Below, piece after piece: positions 47,718 to 56,647 of a stretch of DNA of 64,000 bases (positions are counted from its first letter, which is position 1; the number at the start of each line of letters is the position of its first letter). Below the pieces are notes generated by a model. That model did no database searches. It was not told where the DNA came from and was given only the letters and a program-made list of their open reading frames with translations. The stretch comes from Changchengzhania lutea (GTDB lineage: Bacteria; Bacteroidota; Bacteroidia; Flavobacteriales; Flavobacteriaceae). The stretch lies in contig NZ_CP039456.1 of NCBI RefSeq assembly GCF_006974145.1, positions 2,728,499-2,792,498 on the forward strand, in the 5' to 3' direction. The position numbers and the translations under genes are program-made.

Positions 47718-48497
47718 CTAGAGTTTAGAAAACATCTTTTCCATTTTAGCTTTTTGTTCTTCAGCAAGGGCTGCATCCACTAAGATACGGCCACTATGTT
47801 CATCTGTAATTACTTTTTTGCGAGAAGCAATTTCAACTTGAACTTGAGGGGGAATGGTGAAAAAAGAACCTCCAGAAGCACCTCTTTCAATCGGCACCAC
47901 GGCTAAACCATTCTTTACGTTTCTTCTAATTCTAGCGTAAGCTGCAACTAAACGATCTTCAATCTGGGTTTTGTATGCTTCAGATTTTTCTAATAATGCT
48001 TTTTCTTCCTTTTCAGTTTCGGCTAAAATAGCATCAAGCTCACTCTTTTTATGTTTCAGGTGTGATTGTCTTTCTTTTAAACGCTCTTTCGTTTCGTTGA
48101 TGACTTCCTTTTTCTGTTCAATTTGAACTTTGAATTCCTTAATATGCTTGTCGGCCAGTTCGATTTCTAATTCTTGAAATTCAACTTCTTTAGTTAATGA
48201 GTTAAACTCCCTGTTATTTCTAACATTCTTTTGTTGCTCACTATATTTCTTGATTAAAGATTTAGATTCTTCGATAAGATTCTTTTTAGAAGTAATATCG
48301 TTATCAATAACTTCTAAATTTGAGACTAATTTTTCTAATCTGATGTTTAGTCCAGCAACTTCATCTTCTAAATCACGAACTTCTAATGGAAGTTCTCCAC
48401 GAACATTTCTTATTTCATCTATACGAGAATCTATAAGTTGTAAATCGTACAACGCTCTTAAACGCTCTTCAACAGTTACTTCTTTCTTTTTAGCCAT
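47718..48497 (-). CDS. coiled-coil protein of the C4-zinc-ribbon family, without the cysteines
   Basis: A 259-residue protein. Residues about 5-190 are one long coiled coil (DLEDEVAGLNIRLEKLVSNLEVID, ELADKHIKEFKVQIEQKKEVINETKERL). The C-terminal ~60 residues align in pattern with the zf-RING_7 (COG1579) ribbon, but the places where CxxC pairs are expected read G-A-S-G-G-S and D-E-H-S-G-R, so no zinc can be bound by cysteines. The family is thought to bind nucleic acid or act as an adaptor. It lies three bases after the Nif3-like gene and is probably co-transcribed with it. Confidence 0.88.
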   Translation of the reverse strand: MAKKKEVTVEERLRALYDLQLIDSRIDEIRNVRGELPLEVRDLEDEVAGLNIRLEKLVSNLEVIDNDITSKKNLIEESKSLIKKYSEQQKNVRNNREFNSLTKEVEFQELEIELADKHIKEFKVQIEQKKEVINETKERLKERQSHLKHKKSELDAILAETEKEEKALLEKSEAYKTQIEDRLVAAYARIRRNVKNGLAVVPIERGASGGSFFTIPPQVQVEIASRKKVITDEHSGRILVDAALAEEQKAKMEKMFSKL

Positions 48498-48500
48498 ACT

Positions 48501-49595
48501 TTAAAAATACTTAATGGGATTGGTATTTGTCCTTGATAAAATGATGGCAAAATTAGTAATTTTTTTTGTAAGATACGCTACTAAAAGGTTTTTTGTGAAC
48601 TGCTCACTTTCATAATGTCCTATGTCTGCCAAAAGTATGGCGTTTTCGGCAGTAAAGAAGTCATGATATTTTAAATCGGCTGTAATAAATGCATCAGCTC
48701 CAGCGGCTTTTGCTGCTTCAATAGCAAAACTTCCCGATCCTCCTAATACAGCTACTTTTTTAATGGGTTTATTTATGAAATTTGAATGGCGAATGCCTTC
48801 CGTTTTCATTTTGTTTTTAACATGTTTTAAAAAATCAGATTCCTCTAAAGCTGTTTTCAGCTCGCCTATCATGCCCATGCCAATATGTTGATTTTTGTTT
48901 TCTATGGTCACGACCTCATAAGCGACTTCTTCATAGGAATGCGTTTTAAATAAGGTCTGCAATATTTCAGGTTCCAAATGCTTGGGGAAAGTGACAGAGA
49001 CTTGTGTTTCCTGCTCATGATGAATATGACCTTTTTCACCCTTTGTGGGGTTGGAGTTATCATTCCCTTTAAATGTACCTATGCCGTTAACATTAAAACT
49101 ACAATCGGAATAATGCCCTATACTTCCAGCACCAGCGTGAAATAATGCGGTTCGTAATTGTTCTGCTTCTTCTTTAGGGACGTAGGTGGTAAGTTTTTTG
49201 ATGGTGCCGCTTTGCGGAATTAAAATTCGTTTATTTGTTAATTCTAATTGGTTACAAATCATATTATTTACACCTTCCATAGCATTGTCCAATGCCGTAT
49301 GCATACTATAAATCGCAATATTATTTTTAATGGCTTTTATGACCACACGTTCCACATAGTTTTTTCCAGTCAATTTTTTTAGACCTTTAAAAATGATAGG
49401 ATGGAAGCTAACAATAAGATTGCAATGGGTTTCTATGGCTTCATCAACTACTGCTTCAAGGGTATCCAATGTGACTAATATGCCAGTGATATTTTCGTTT
49501 TTATCACCAACCAATAGGCCTACGTTATCAAAGTCTTCGGCGTATGCCAAAGGGGCAAATGTTTCTAAATGGTTAATAACATCTTGAACAATCAT
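48501..49595 (-). CDS. Nif3-like dinuclear metal centre protein
   Basis: A 364-residue NIF3/YqfO-type protein that forms a hexameric toroid. Metal ligands are visible in VSFHPIIFKGLKKLTG, SMHTALDNA and the C-terminal LADIGHYESEQF. The YqfO-type PII-like insert is present between the two halves (about residues 125-235, including ETQVSVTFPKHLEPEILQTLF). It is sometimes annotated as GTP cyclohydrolase I type 2, but the activity is not firmly established. It is the first gene of a pair with the coiled-coil protein, a conserved order in Flavobacteriaceae. It is divergent from lpxK. Confidence 0.93.
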   Translation of the reverse strand: MIVQDVINHLETFAPLAYAEDFDNVGLLVGDKNENITGILVTLDTLEAVVDEAIETHCNLIVSFHPIIFKGLKKLTGKNYVERVVIKAIKNNIAIYSMHTALDNAMEGVNNMICNQLELTNKRILIPQSGTIKKLTTYVPKEEAEQLRTALFHAGAGSIGHYSDCSFNVNGIGTFKGNDNSNPTKGEKGHIHHEQETQVSVTFPKHLEPEILQTLFKTHSYEEVAYEVVTIENKNQHIGMGMIGELKTALEESDFLKHVKNKMKTEGIRHSNFINKPIKKVAVLGGSGSFAIEAAKAAGADAFITADLKYHDFFTAENAILLADIGHYESEQFTKNLLVAYLTKKITNFAIILSRTNTNPIKYF

Positions 49596-49648
49596 AATAT
49601 TTTCATCATTTGATTATTAAACAAATATAAAATATTTACTTTGCTATA

Positions 49649-50656
49649 ATGAAATTAATAAGATACATCGCTTTTCCGTTTGTTCCTGTATATTATTTGG
49701 TGACTTGGTTGCGAAACAGATTGTATGATCTAGGCATAAAAAAATCTAAATCGTATAACTTTCCTGTGATTTGTGTTGGAAATTTAAGCGTTGGTGGCAC
49801 AGGTAAAACCCCGATGATTGAATATTTAATTGCGCTTTTAAAAAACGATTATAATGTGGCTACCTTAAGTAGAGGCTACAAACGTAAAACGACAGGTTTC
49901 CAACTAGGTAATCATGAATCATCGGCAGAAAGCCTTGGCGATGAACCGTATCAATTTTATAGCAAATTTGGAAGTGCTATTTCTGTAGCAGTGGATGCCG
50001 ATAGGACCCATGGCATAAATGAATTACGACATTTGGAGAATGTTCCAGAAATCATTTTGTTGGATGATGCCTTTCAGCATAGAAAAGTAAAGACAGGATT
50101 AAATGTATTGCTAACTACTTTTGAGAATCTGTATGTTAATGACTTCGTGTTGCCAACGGGCAATTTAAGAGAACCACAAAGTGGTGCAAAACGGGCTGAT
50201 ATTATTATAGTTACTAAGTGCCCTCACGTAGTATCTGAAAATAAGAAAGCGGAAATAATTAAGTTGATAAATCCATTACCGTACCAATCCGTTTTCTTTA
50301 GCAGTATTAAATATGGCAATCAAATTATCTCTGAAAGTTCTATAAAACCTTTAGAGCAAATCAACGATTTTACATTAGTTACAGGTATCGCCAATGCAGA
50401 GCCCTTAGTGAATTATTTGAAAACAAAAAAGCTGCATTTTGAGCATTTGAATTATAAGGATCATCATGAATTTTCAGATCAAGATATTAAGATTTTAGAA
50501 GAAAAGGCTTTAATTCTCACTACCGAAAAAGACTTTGTGCGTTTAAAAAAGTACGTAAAGTTAAAAGACAAGTTGTACTACTTGCCCATAGTAGTTGAAT
50601 TAAATGATCCCTTAAAATTCAAGCAACAAATAATGGCTTTTTTAACTCGTTTTTAA
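49649..50656 (+). CDS. lpxK: tetraacyldisaccharide 4'-kinase
   Basis: A 335-residue inner-membrane-associated P-loop kinase that phosphorylates the 4' position of the lipid A precursor. The N-terminal hydrophobic segment (IAFPFVPVYYLVTWLRNRLY) is followed by the Walker A loop CVGNLSVGGTGKTPMIEYL (about residues 42-60), SRGYKRKT, LLDDAFQH and LTTEKDFVRLK. Length equals the family. Its stop overlaps the stop codon of the hybrid kinase gene by four bases, tail to tail, and no terminator separates them. Confidence 0.96.
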   Translation: MKLIRYIAFPFVPVYYLVTWLRNRLYDLGIKKSKSYNFPVICVGNLSVGGTGKTPMIEYLIALLKNDYNVATLSRGYKRKTTGFQLGNHESSAESLGDEPYQFYSKFGSAISVAVDADRTHGINELRHLENVPEIILLDDAFQHRKVKTGLNVLLTTFENLYVNDFVLPTGNLREPQSGAKRADIIIVTKCPHVVSENKKAEIIKLINPLPYQSVFFSSIKYGNQIISESSIKPLEQINDFTLVTGIANAEPLVNYLKTKKLHFEHLNYKDHHEFSDQDIKILEEKALILTTEKDFVRLKKYVKLKDKLYYLPIVVELNDPLKFKQQIMAFLTRF

Positions 50657-52887
50657 GCCGTTGCTGAAGAATCCTGTTTTGAAGATAGTGCATTGTAAAG
50701 TTTCTTTTCAAACTCTTCTTGTTTAAACGGCTTAGGGATAATATCTGTAAACCCAGCCTCATCAAACTCGTGCATTTTATCTTCTATAGTCACTGCAGTC
50801 AAGGCGAAAATGGTTAATTCCTTGTCAAAGGTTCTTACTATTTTGGTAGCTTCAATACCACTAATTCCTGGCATGTGAATATCCATCAAAACAATGTCAT
50901 AATTACTTGTTTTAATCATGTCAACAGCTTCTTCACCGTTGTCCACAATGTCACATTTAAGATTCATTTTAGTCAGAATCTTTTTAGTTATCATTTGATT
51001 TATTTTATTGTCTTCAACCACAAGGATTTTCACGTTGCTAATATCTAATTTTTTATCATCTGAAAAATAAGTAGGTTTCTTCTCTTTAACCTCTTCCATA
51101 GGACTGTACTCTAAGGGGATTTCAAAATAAAAGGTGGTTCCTTTCTCAAGTTCACTTCTTAAATAGATTTTTCCTTTTAGAATTTCAATTAATCCCTTTA
51201 CAATAGATAAGCCTAAACCAGTACCGCCGTACTTTCTATTGATTTGTATAGACCCTTGAGAGAAGCTTTCAAACATATTATCTTGCTTTTCCTGACTAAT
51301 CCCAATCCCATTATCTTCTACTTCAAAGCGAAGTGTGTAATTTTTGTCTTTTTGCTCAATTTTATAAACTCTAATCCAGATATCACCATTTTTAGTGAAC
51401 TTGATTGAATTTCCAATCAGATTGATTAAAATCTGAGAAATTTTCAGCTGATCTGCTATGAAATTTTCAGGCAAATCTTTATCATACTCAAAATGAATAG
51501 TAATACTATTGTTTAATGCTGAATTATTTAAAGCTAAAACAATATTATTTATTTTCTTTTTAAGGTTGAACGATTCTGGATCAATATCAACCTTATTGGC
51601 TTCAATTTTATTTATTTGAAGAATATCGTTAATAAAGGTTAGTAAATAGTCTCCTGAAAATTTCAGTGATTTTAAATGCTGGATTTGTTCAGGTTTAGGG
51701 TTTTCATCCAAGAGCATGTTACTTAACCCAGTTACTGCGTAAAGCGGGGTACGTAACTCATGCGTAACCGTTGATAAAAAATTCGCCTTTGTTTTTGAGG
51801 CTAATTCTGCTTTCTCTTTTGCAATAATCAGTTCCCCATTCTTTTTTTGGAGCATGTTATTGGTCTTTAATCGGATGTTGTTATTCTTGTAAAGGGACAA
51901 TGTCAATAAAGATAGAATGGTAATTAGTGCTACGCTTAAAATTGAAATCAAAGCACTTAAATCCTTATCATCTTTAGCCTGTTCCAGTTTTTCAACAACT
52001 TCTTTGTTCTTTTCAATTTCATCATTAAGCAAATATTGTATTTCTTCATCTTTTGATGCGTTTGCTCGTTTCAAGAGTTGTAAGGAATCAGAGAGACGCA
52101 TGTGTGCTTTAAGATACTTAGTAGCTTGTTCGTAGTTGCCTAAATCCTCGTTTATCTGACTTAGAATTAAATACCCTTCATTAAGGATGCTTCTGTATTT
52201 GTTTCTTTTCGCAATGATAACCCCTTCTGTGGCAAAATCTAATCCTTTTTGGCTGTCTCCCAATTTATTATAAACAACACCATGGTTAATAAGGGCATGA
52301 CTTTCCGTTTTTTGTATGCCATGTCTTTTTGCTAGGGCAATGGCTCGCTCAATGGTTATTCTGGCTTTACGGTAGTTTTTTATACTCATGTATGTCTTAC
52401 CTTCAAAAAGTAAGGCTTCAGCCAATTGATCATTTAGTTCTTCCTGTTCAAATAATGATTTTGCAGAAATAAAATAATCTAAGGCCTGGTAATAATTCTT
52501 TTTGCTAATATAAACTTCTCCTAACGTTTTGAAGGAACTCCCCAAATTGGCATCATCCTTATTAAATCGCTGGACTTCAATGGCTTTATTGAGCGATTTT
52601 ATCGCATTATCCGGTTCTTCGATGATGAGTTGCAACTGACCTTTTATGGCATAGATCAAACCCATACTTTTTTTGTTATCTAATTTTTTAGCTAAGGATA
52701 GCGCTTCATCTAGATTTTTTTGGGCTTGGTAGTAATTATAATTCTCAAGCTCCTTTTGAGATTGCGAAATTCGATAATTGATGGTGTTTTGCAGTATTTC
52801 TGGATCTTCATCAATGGAATTTTGAGAGGATATACCAAAACTTAGTAGCAAAGCTATAATATATATGTGGTTTTTTGTTTGGGGCAT
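50653..52887 (-). CDS. TPR hybrid sensor histidine kinase/response regulator
   Basis: A 744-residue protein, counted from the ATG at 52887. In order: a signal peptide (HIYIIALLLSFGISS), periplasmic TPR repeats (about residues 35-280), a transmembrane helix (about 312-333), a HisKA domain with the phosphorylated histidine in STVTHELRTPLYA (His376), an HATPase with VEDNGIGISQEKQDN and GTGLGLSIVKGL, and a receiver domain with VVEDNKINQ and phosphorylated Asp in VLMDIHMPG. No DNA-binding output is attached, so signalling must continue to another partner. It is 27 bases after gap, probably one transcript with lipA and gap. Confidence 0.95.
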   Translation of the reverse strand: MPQTKNHIYIIALLLSFGISSQNSIDEDPEILQNTINYRISQSQKELENYNYYQAQKNLDEALSLAKKLDNKKSMGLIYAIKGQLQLIIEEPDNAIKSLNKAIEVQRFNKDDANLGSSFKTLGEVYISKKNYYQALDYFISAKSLFEQEELNDQLAEALLFEGKTYMSIKNYRKARITIERAIALAKRHGIQKTESHALINHGVVYNKLGDSQKGLDFATEGVIIAKRNKYRSILNEGYLILSQINEDLGNYEQATKYLKAHMRLSDSLQLLKRANASKDEEIQYLLNDEIEKNKEVVEKLEQAKDDKDLSALISILSVALITILSLLTLSLYKNNNIRLKTNNMLQKKNGELIIAKEKAELASKTKANFLSTVTHELRTPLYAVTGLSNMLLDENPKPEQIQHLKSLKFSGDYLLTFINDILQINKIEANKVDIDPESFNLKKKINNIVLALNNSALNNSITIHFEYDKDLPENFIADQLKISQILINLIGNSIKFTKNGDIWIRVYKIEQKDKNYTLRFEVEDNGIGISQEKQDNMFESFSQGSIQINRKYGGTGLGLSIVKGLIEILKGKIYLRSELEKGTTFYFEIPLEYSPMEEVKEKKPTYFSDDKKLDISNVKILVVEDNKINQMITKKILTKMNLKCDIVDNGEEAVDMIKTSNYDIVLMDIHMPGISGIEATKIVRTFDKELTIFALTAVTIEDKMHEFDEAGFTDIIPKPFKQEEFEKKLYNALSSKQDSSATA

Positions 52888-52914
52888 TTTAATCAAAATT
52901 ATAGTCAAATATAA

Positions 52915-53931
52915 TTATTTTATCGACAAAATACATTTTTTTTCCGATAAATTGCATATTAAGTCAATTATTCGTTGTGAATATCCAGTTTCATTATCGT
53001 ACCATCCTATAATTTTTACCATGTTTCCTATGACTGATGTCATCTGTGAATCAAAAATGCACGAATGTGTATTTCCTACTATATCAATGGAAACGATAGG
53101 GTCTTCTGTATACTCCAATATAGACTTATAATGCTGTTTTGAAGCTTCCTTAAATGTACTATTAATGTCCTGAATAGTAACAGTTCGTTTTACATTTAAA
53201 GTAATATCTGTTAAAGAACCATTAATTACAGGCACTCTAATACCGCAACCACCAATAACATTTGATAATTCAGGGAAAATTTTAGTTAAAGCTTTAGCTG
53301 CTCCCGTAGTGGTAGGTACAATAGATTGGCTTGCAGCTCTTGCGCGGCGTAAATCGCGATGCGGTTGGTCATGTAAACTCTGATCTGTAGTGTACGAATG
53401 AACCGTGGTTATGTACGCTTGATTAATACCACAGAGCTTATTGATGATATTAATCATGGGTGCCGCATTATTTGTAGTGCACGAGGCATTTGAAACCATG
53501 GTTTCGGTACCATCAAGCAGATGATCATTAACTCCCATGACAATGGTTTTGATATTATCATCTACTGCAGGAACACTAAGTATCATACATTTAGCACCAT
53601 TGTTAATATGATTATTTAAATCGTTAACAGATTTGAATTTACCAGAGGCTTCAATAACAAAATCTACATTATAAGGAGCCCAATTAATAGTTGAGGGATG
53701 CTTATGGTTTAATAGGGGTATCTTTTTAGCATTAACCACTATGGAATTTTCATTGAAACCGATTTCACCATCAAACAGACCGTGAACGCTATCATATTTT
53801 AATAAATGACTTAAGGTTCGGGCGTCTGCTAAATCATTAATGGCGACCACTTCAATATGGTTGTACGCTTGCAAAAGCCTGAATACCCGTCGGCCTATTC
53901 TACCAAAGCCATTAATGGCAACGCGAATCAT
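52915..53931 (-). CDS. gap: type I glyceraldehyde-3-phosphate dehydrogenase
   Basis: A 338-residue phosphorylating GAPDH. NAD binding is shown by INGFGRIGRRVFRLL and by AINDLAD, whose aspartate favours NAD over NADP. The catalytic cysteine is in VSNASCTTNNAAP and the histidine in TTVHSYTTDQSLHD. The IPTSTGAAKA-type loop VPTTTGAAKALTK is present. It lies two bases after lipA and just before a hybrid kinase, not in a glycolytic operon, so it may be a second isoform besides a main GAPDH encoded elsewhere; that cannot be decided here. Confidence 0.95.
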   Translation of the reverse strand: MIRVAINGFGRIGRRVFRLLQAYNHIEVVAINDLADARTLSHLLKYDSVHGLFDGEIGFNENSIVVNAKKIPLLNHKHPSTINWAPYNVDFVIEASGKFKSVNDLNNHINNGAKCMILSVPAVDDNIKTIVMGVNDHLLDGTETMVSNASCTTNNAAPMINIINKLCGINQAYITTVHSYTTDQSLHDQPHRDLRRARAASQSIVPTTTGAAKALTKIFPELSNVIGGCGIRVPVINGSLTDITLNVKRTVTIQDINSTFKEASKQHYKSILEYTEDPIVSIDIVGNTHSCIFDSQMTSVIGNMVKIIGWYDNETGYSQRIIDLICNLSEKKCILSIK

Positions 53932-53933
53932 AA

Positions 53934-54812
53934 TTAATCAATATGTTTTTTTGCCTTGTAGGAAGAACGTACCAAAGCACTACTTTCAACATGCCTAAAG
54001 CCTAGGTCTAACCCAATGGTTTCGTATTCTTTAAACTGATCAGGGTTTATAAAGGTTTTAACAGGTAAATGTTTTTTACTGGGTTGAAGGTATTGGCCAA
54101 TAGTAACCACGTCTACATCGTTCGCTTTTAGATCGTGCAAGGTTTCAATAACTTCTTCACGTGTTTCGCCTAAACCAAGCATAATTCCAGACTTGGTTCT
54201 GCGCTGGCCTTGTTGTTTTAAATATTTAAGAACCCCTAAACTACGATCATATTTAGCTTGAATGCGTACTTCACGAGTCAATCGTCTCACGGTTTCAATA
54301 TTATGAGAGACCACTTCTGGTGCCACTTGAATAATTCTATCAATATGATGTTCTACCCCCTGAAAATCAGGAATTAAGGTTTCTAAAGTTGTTTCTGGAT
54401 TCATCCGGCGCACAGCCTTAACGGTTTCTGCCCATATGATGCTCCCCATATCTTTTAAATCATCTCTATCAACACTGGTTAAAACAGCGTGTTCTATTTG
54501 CATAATTTTTATAGATCGTGCTACTTTTTCAGGCTCGTCCCAATCAACGGTTTCTGGCCGACCTGTTTTTACACCACAAAAGCCACAAGAACGTGTGCAC
54601 ACATTTCCTAAAATCATAAACGTTGCTGTGCCCTCTCCCCAACATTCGCCCATATTCGGGCAGCTACCAGACGTGCAAATCGTATTTAGCTTGTATTTAT
54701 CAACAAGACTGCGTAATTCGGTATACTTTTTACCAGTTGGAAGCTTTACGCGAAGCCACTTGGGTTTGGGTTGGCGTTCAGGTAAAATATTTGAAATGGT
54801 TTCCGTGTTCAT
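53934..54812 (-). CDS. lipA: lipoyl synthase
   Basis: A 292-residue radical-SAM enzyme that inserts sulfur into octanoyl groups of the E2 and H proteins. Both iron-sulfur sites are present: the auxiliary cluster in [12 protein letters not shown], the radical-SAM CxxxCxxC in CTRSCGFC, and the C-terminal RSSY motif whose serine binds the auxiliary cluster. Length is normal. An exact TATCTTTG -7 box lies 18 bases upstream, so it probably starts the lipA-gap-kinase transcript. Confidence 0.98.
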   Translation of the reverse strand: MNTETISNILPERQPKPKWLRVKLPTGKKYTELRSLVDKYKLNTICTSGSCPNMGECWGEGTATFMILGNVCTRSCGFCGVKTGRPETVDWDEPEKVARSIKIMQIEHAVLTSVDRDDLKDMGSIIWAETVKAVRRMNPETTLETLIPDFQGVEHHIDRIIQVAPEVVSHNIETVRRLTREVRIQAKYDRSLGVLKYLKQQGQRRTKSGIMLGLGETREEVIETLHDLKANDVDVVTIGQYLQPSKKHLPVKTFINPDQFKEYETIGLDLGFRHVESSALVRSSYKAKKHID

Positions 54813-54830
54813 GCCTTAAAAATATGGTTG

Positions 54831-54838
54831 CAAAGATA
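54831..54838 (-). promoter_or_regulatory. -7 box for lipA
   Basis: The minus strand reads TATCTTTG, an exact TAnnTTTG, in the 46-base gap between the Nramp-like gene and lipA. Confidence 0.5.
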
Positions 54839-54858
54839 CAAAGTATTCTTTTAATAGA

Positions 54859-56103
54859 TTACAAAATACTCAGGTACCAGATGCTAAAACCGATTAAAAA
54901 AGCAACCCCTAAACAGCTTAACACATGCAGCCATTTTGAAGGTCTCCAATCTGCGGGAGTATGCTTGCTAGAAATGAGTTTATAGTTGATTATGGAATAA
55001 AATGGTGCCGTGATAAATGAGAGGATAGTGGCGATTTTTATTAACAATCCCATTTCGGATGCCAAAAATACAAAGATGAAAATGGTACCTAATACGAGTA
55101 GTACAATCCAAAAGCCATAATTTAATGGTACGCTTTTATTAAAAAGCAATTGTGTTGTCTTTTCCATAGCTCTTGGCGAAGCATCGAGCGTGGTAAGTGT
55201 CGTACTAAACATAGTGGTAAATACGGCAATACCGATAATGATATAGGACCAATTTCCTAAGCTTGCCGTATACATATGTATCAATTGTGATGAAAATTGA
55301 CCAGCCGAAGCACTGAAGGTTTTACCACTATTGAACATCACCAATGCCCCTAACAAAAGAAAACCTATGCCTATGAAAATAGTACTGACATAGCCAATAT
55401 TAAAATCGAATAAAGCAGATTTAGGGTTATATTTATTGGTGTCTTTGTTTTTTTCAATAGCCCAAAGTGAGTGCCATACCGAGATATCTAATGGGGCTGG
55501 CATCCAACCCATAAAGGCGATTAAAAATGCGATTTCTACTGAATTACTCGGGAGTATTTGTTTAAATGAAACGGGTTCTGTCGTATTACATAATGCTATT
55601 GAAACAGCCACAACGGTGCTTATTGTCAGTGTGATAATGATCACTTTCATTAAGTTGTCCAGCAACTTGTATTTACCAATCATCAACATCGTTAAGCAAA
55701 TAAAAAGAATGATAAGCGTCCATATTTCAATACTTGAAATTAATTTGCTTCCAATATAAAAAGGCCCAAAGTCGCCAAATAAGGTTGAGGCTAAACCTGC
55801 AGTCACAATGGTAACAGCAGTTTGAATGGTAAACATCGTGGCAAAGGAGAGCACGTAATAAGCTACTAAAACGCTTCTGCCTAATTTGTGATATCCTTCC
55901 AATAAGCTCTCTCCAGTAGCAGTGGCATAGCGCGGGCCAAATTGAAAAAATGGATATTTGAAAATATTAACGAGCAGTAACGCCCATAGTAGACCTAGGC
56001 CAAAATCGGCACCTGCTCTGGTTGATTGCACTAAATGGGACACGCCAATCGCGGCACCTGCAAATAATAAACCTGGACCTAGATTTTTTATCTTAGAAAT
56101 CAT
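54859..56103 (-). CDS. Nramp-related metal transporter lacking the DPGN motif
   Basis: A 414-residue polytopic membrane protein with about eleven helices, counted from the ATG at 56103; a TTG further up would overlap the sigma gene by 35 bases. The N-terminus LGPGLLFAGAAIGVSHLVQS aligns with Nramp helix 1, but the metal-binding D-P-G-N is replaced by I-G-V-S. The helix-6 region reads MGWMPAPLDISVWHS. So it belongs to the Nramp-like superfamily but its ion is not predictable as Mn2+/Fe2+. The start overlaps the ECF sigma gene by 11 bases. Confidence 0.87.
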   Translation of the reverse strand: MISKIKNLGPGLLFAGAAIGVSHLVQSTRAGADFGLGLLWALLLVNIFKYPFFQFGPRYATATGESLLEGYHKLGRSVLVAYYVLSFATMFTIQTAVTIVTAGLASTLFGDFGPFYIGSKLISSIEIWTLIILFICLTMLMIGKYKLLDNLMKVIIITLTISTVVAVSIALCNTTEPVSFKQILPSNSVEIAFLIAFMGWMPAPLDISVWHSLWAIEKNKDTNKYNPKSALFDFNIGYVSTIFIGIGFLLLGALVMFNSGKTFSASAGQFSSQLIHMYTASLGNWSYIIIGIAVFTTMFSTTLTTLDASPRAMEKTTQLLFNKSVPLNYGFWIVLLVLGTIFIFVFLASEMGLLIKIATILSFITAPFYSIINYKLISSKHTPADWRPSKWLHVLSCLGVAFLIGFSIWYLSIL

Positions 56104-56647
56104 TTTTTTCCTGGATAATTTCGGCAAGAAGTTTTTTAGCGCGCAAAAGTTTGACTTTTACGTTATTCATCGGCTCGTTAAGTTCTTCAGAAATCTCTTT
56201 GTAACTCAATTCTTGAAAGTAACGCAAATTGATAACCTCTTGATAATGTGGCTTTAAGAGTTTTATATCTCTTAATAATTTAGCCAAATGCTGTTCCGTA
56301 ATTAACTTATCTTCAGCCGAAGGCGATTCATCTAAAATTTGATATGCCTTTTTGTGATTTTCAGAAATGTTTTGAGTAATTGAATGCTTTTCTTTCCGAA
56401 GTAAATCAATATGAATGTTTTTAGAAATAGCAATCAGCCAGGTTTTGAACGCATATTTTTCATCAAAGGACTGAATTTTATCAAAGGCTTTAGAGAAGGT
56501 TTGAATGGTAATATCTTCAGCATCATTTTCGTTCTGAATCCGCTTTAATTGAAAACCATAAACATAATCCCAGTACGAATTTAATAAATGATTAAATGCC
56601 TTTTGGTCATTTGCTTTAGCACGCTTAATGGCTTCTTCTATTTCCAA
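56093..56647 (-). CDS. ECF-type RNA polymerase sigma factor
   Basis: A 184-residue sigma-70 family ECF factor. Region 2 is at about residues 20-85 (NDAEDITIQTFSKAFDKIQSF, FKTWLIAISKNIHIDLLRK) and region 4 at about 120-178 (LKPHYQEVINLRYFQELSYKEISEELNEPMNNVKVKLLRAKKLL). No anti-sigma gene is adjacent. It overlaps the glycosyltransferase gene by ten bases upstream and the transporter by eleven downstream, so it is locked into one transcript with both. In Bacteroidota such orphan ECFs often respond to envelope state; the signal here is unknown. Confidence 0.94.
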   Translation of the reverse strand: MEIEEAIKRAKANDQKAFNHLLNSYWDYVYGFQLKRIQNENDAEDITIQTFSKAFDKIQSFDEKYAFKTWLIAISKNIHIDLLRKEKHSITQNISENHKKAYQILDESPSAEDKLITEQHLAKLLRDIKLLKPHYQEVINLRYFQELSYKEISEELNEPMNNVKVKLLRAKKLLAEIIQEKNDF

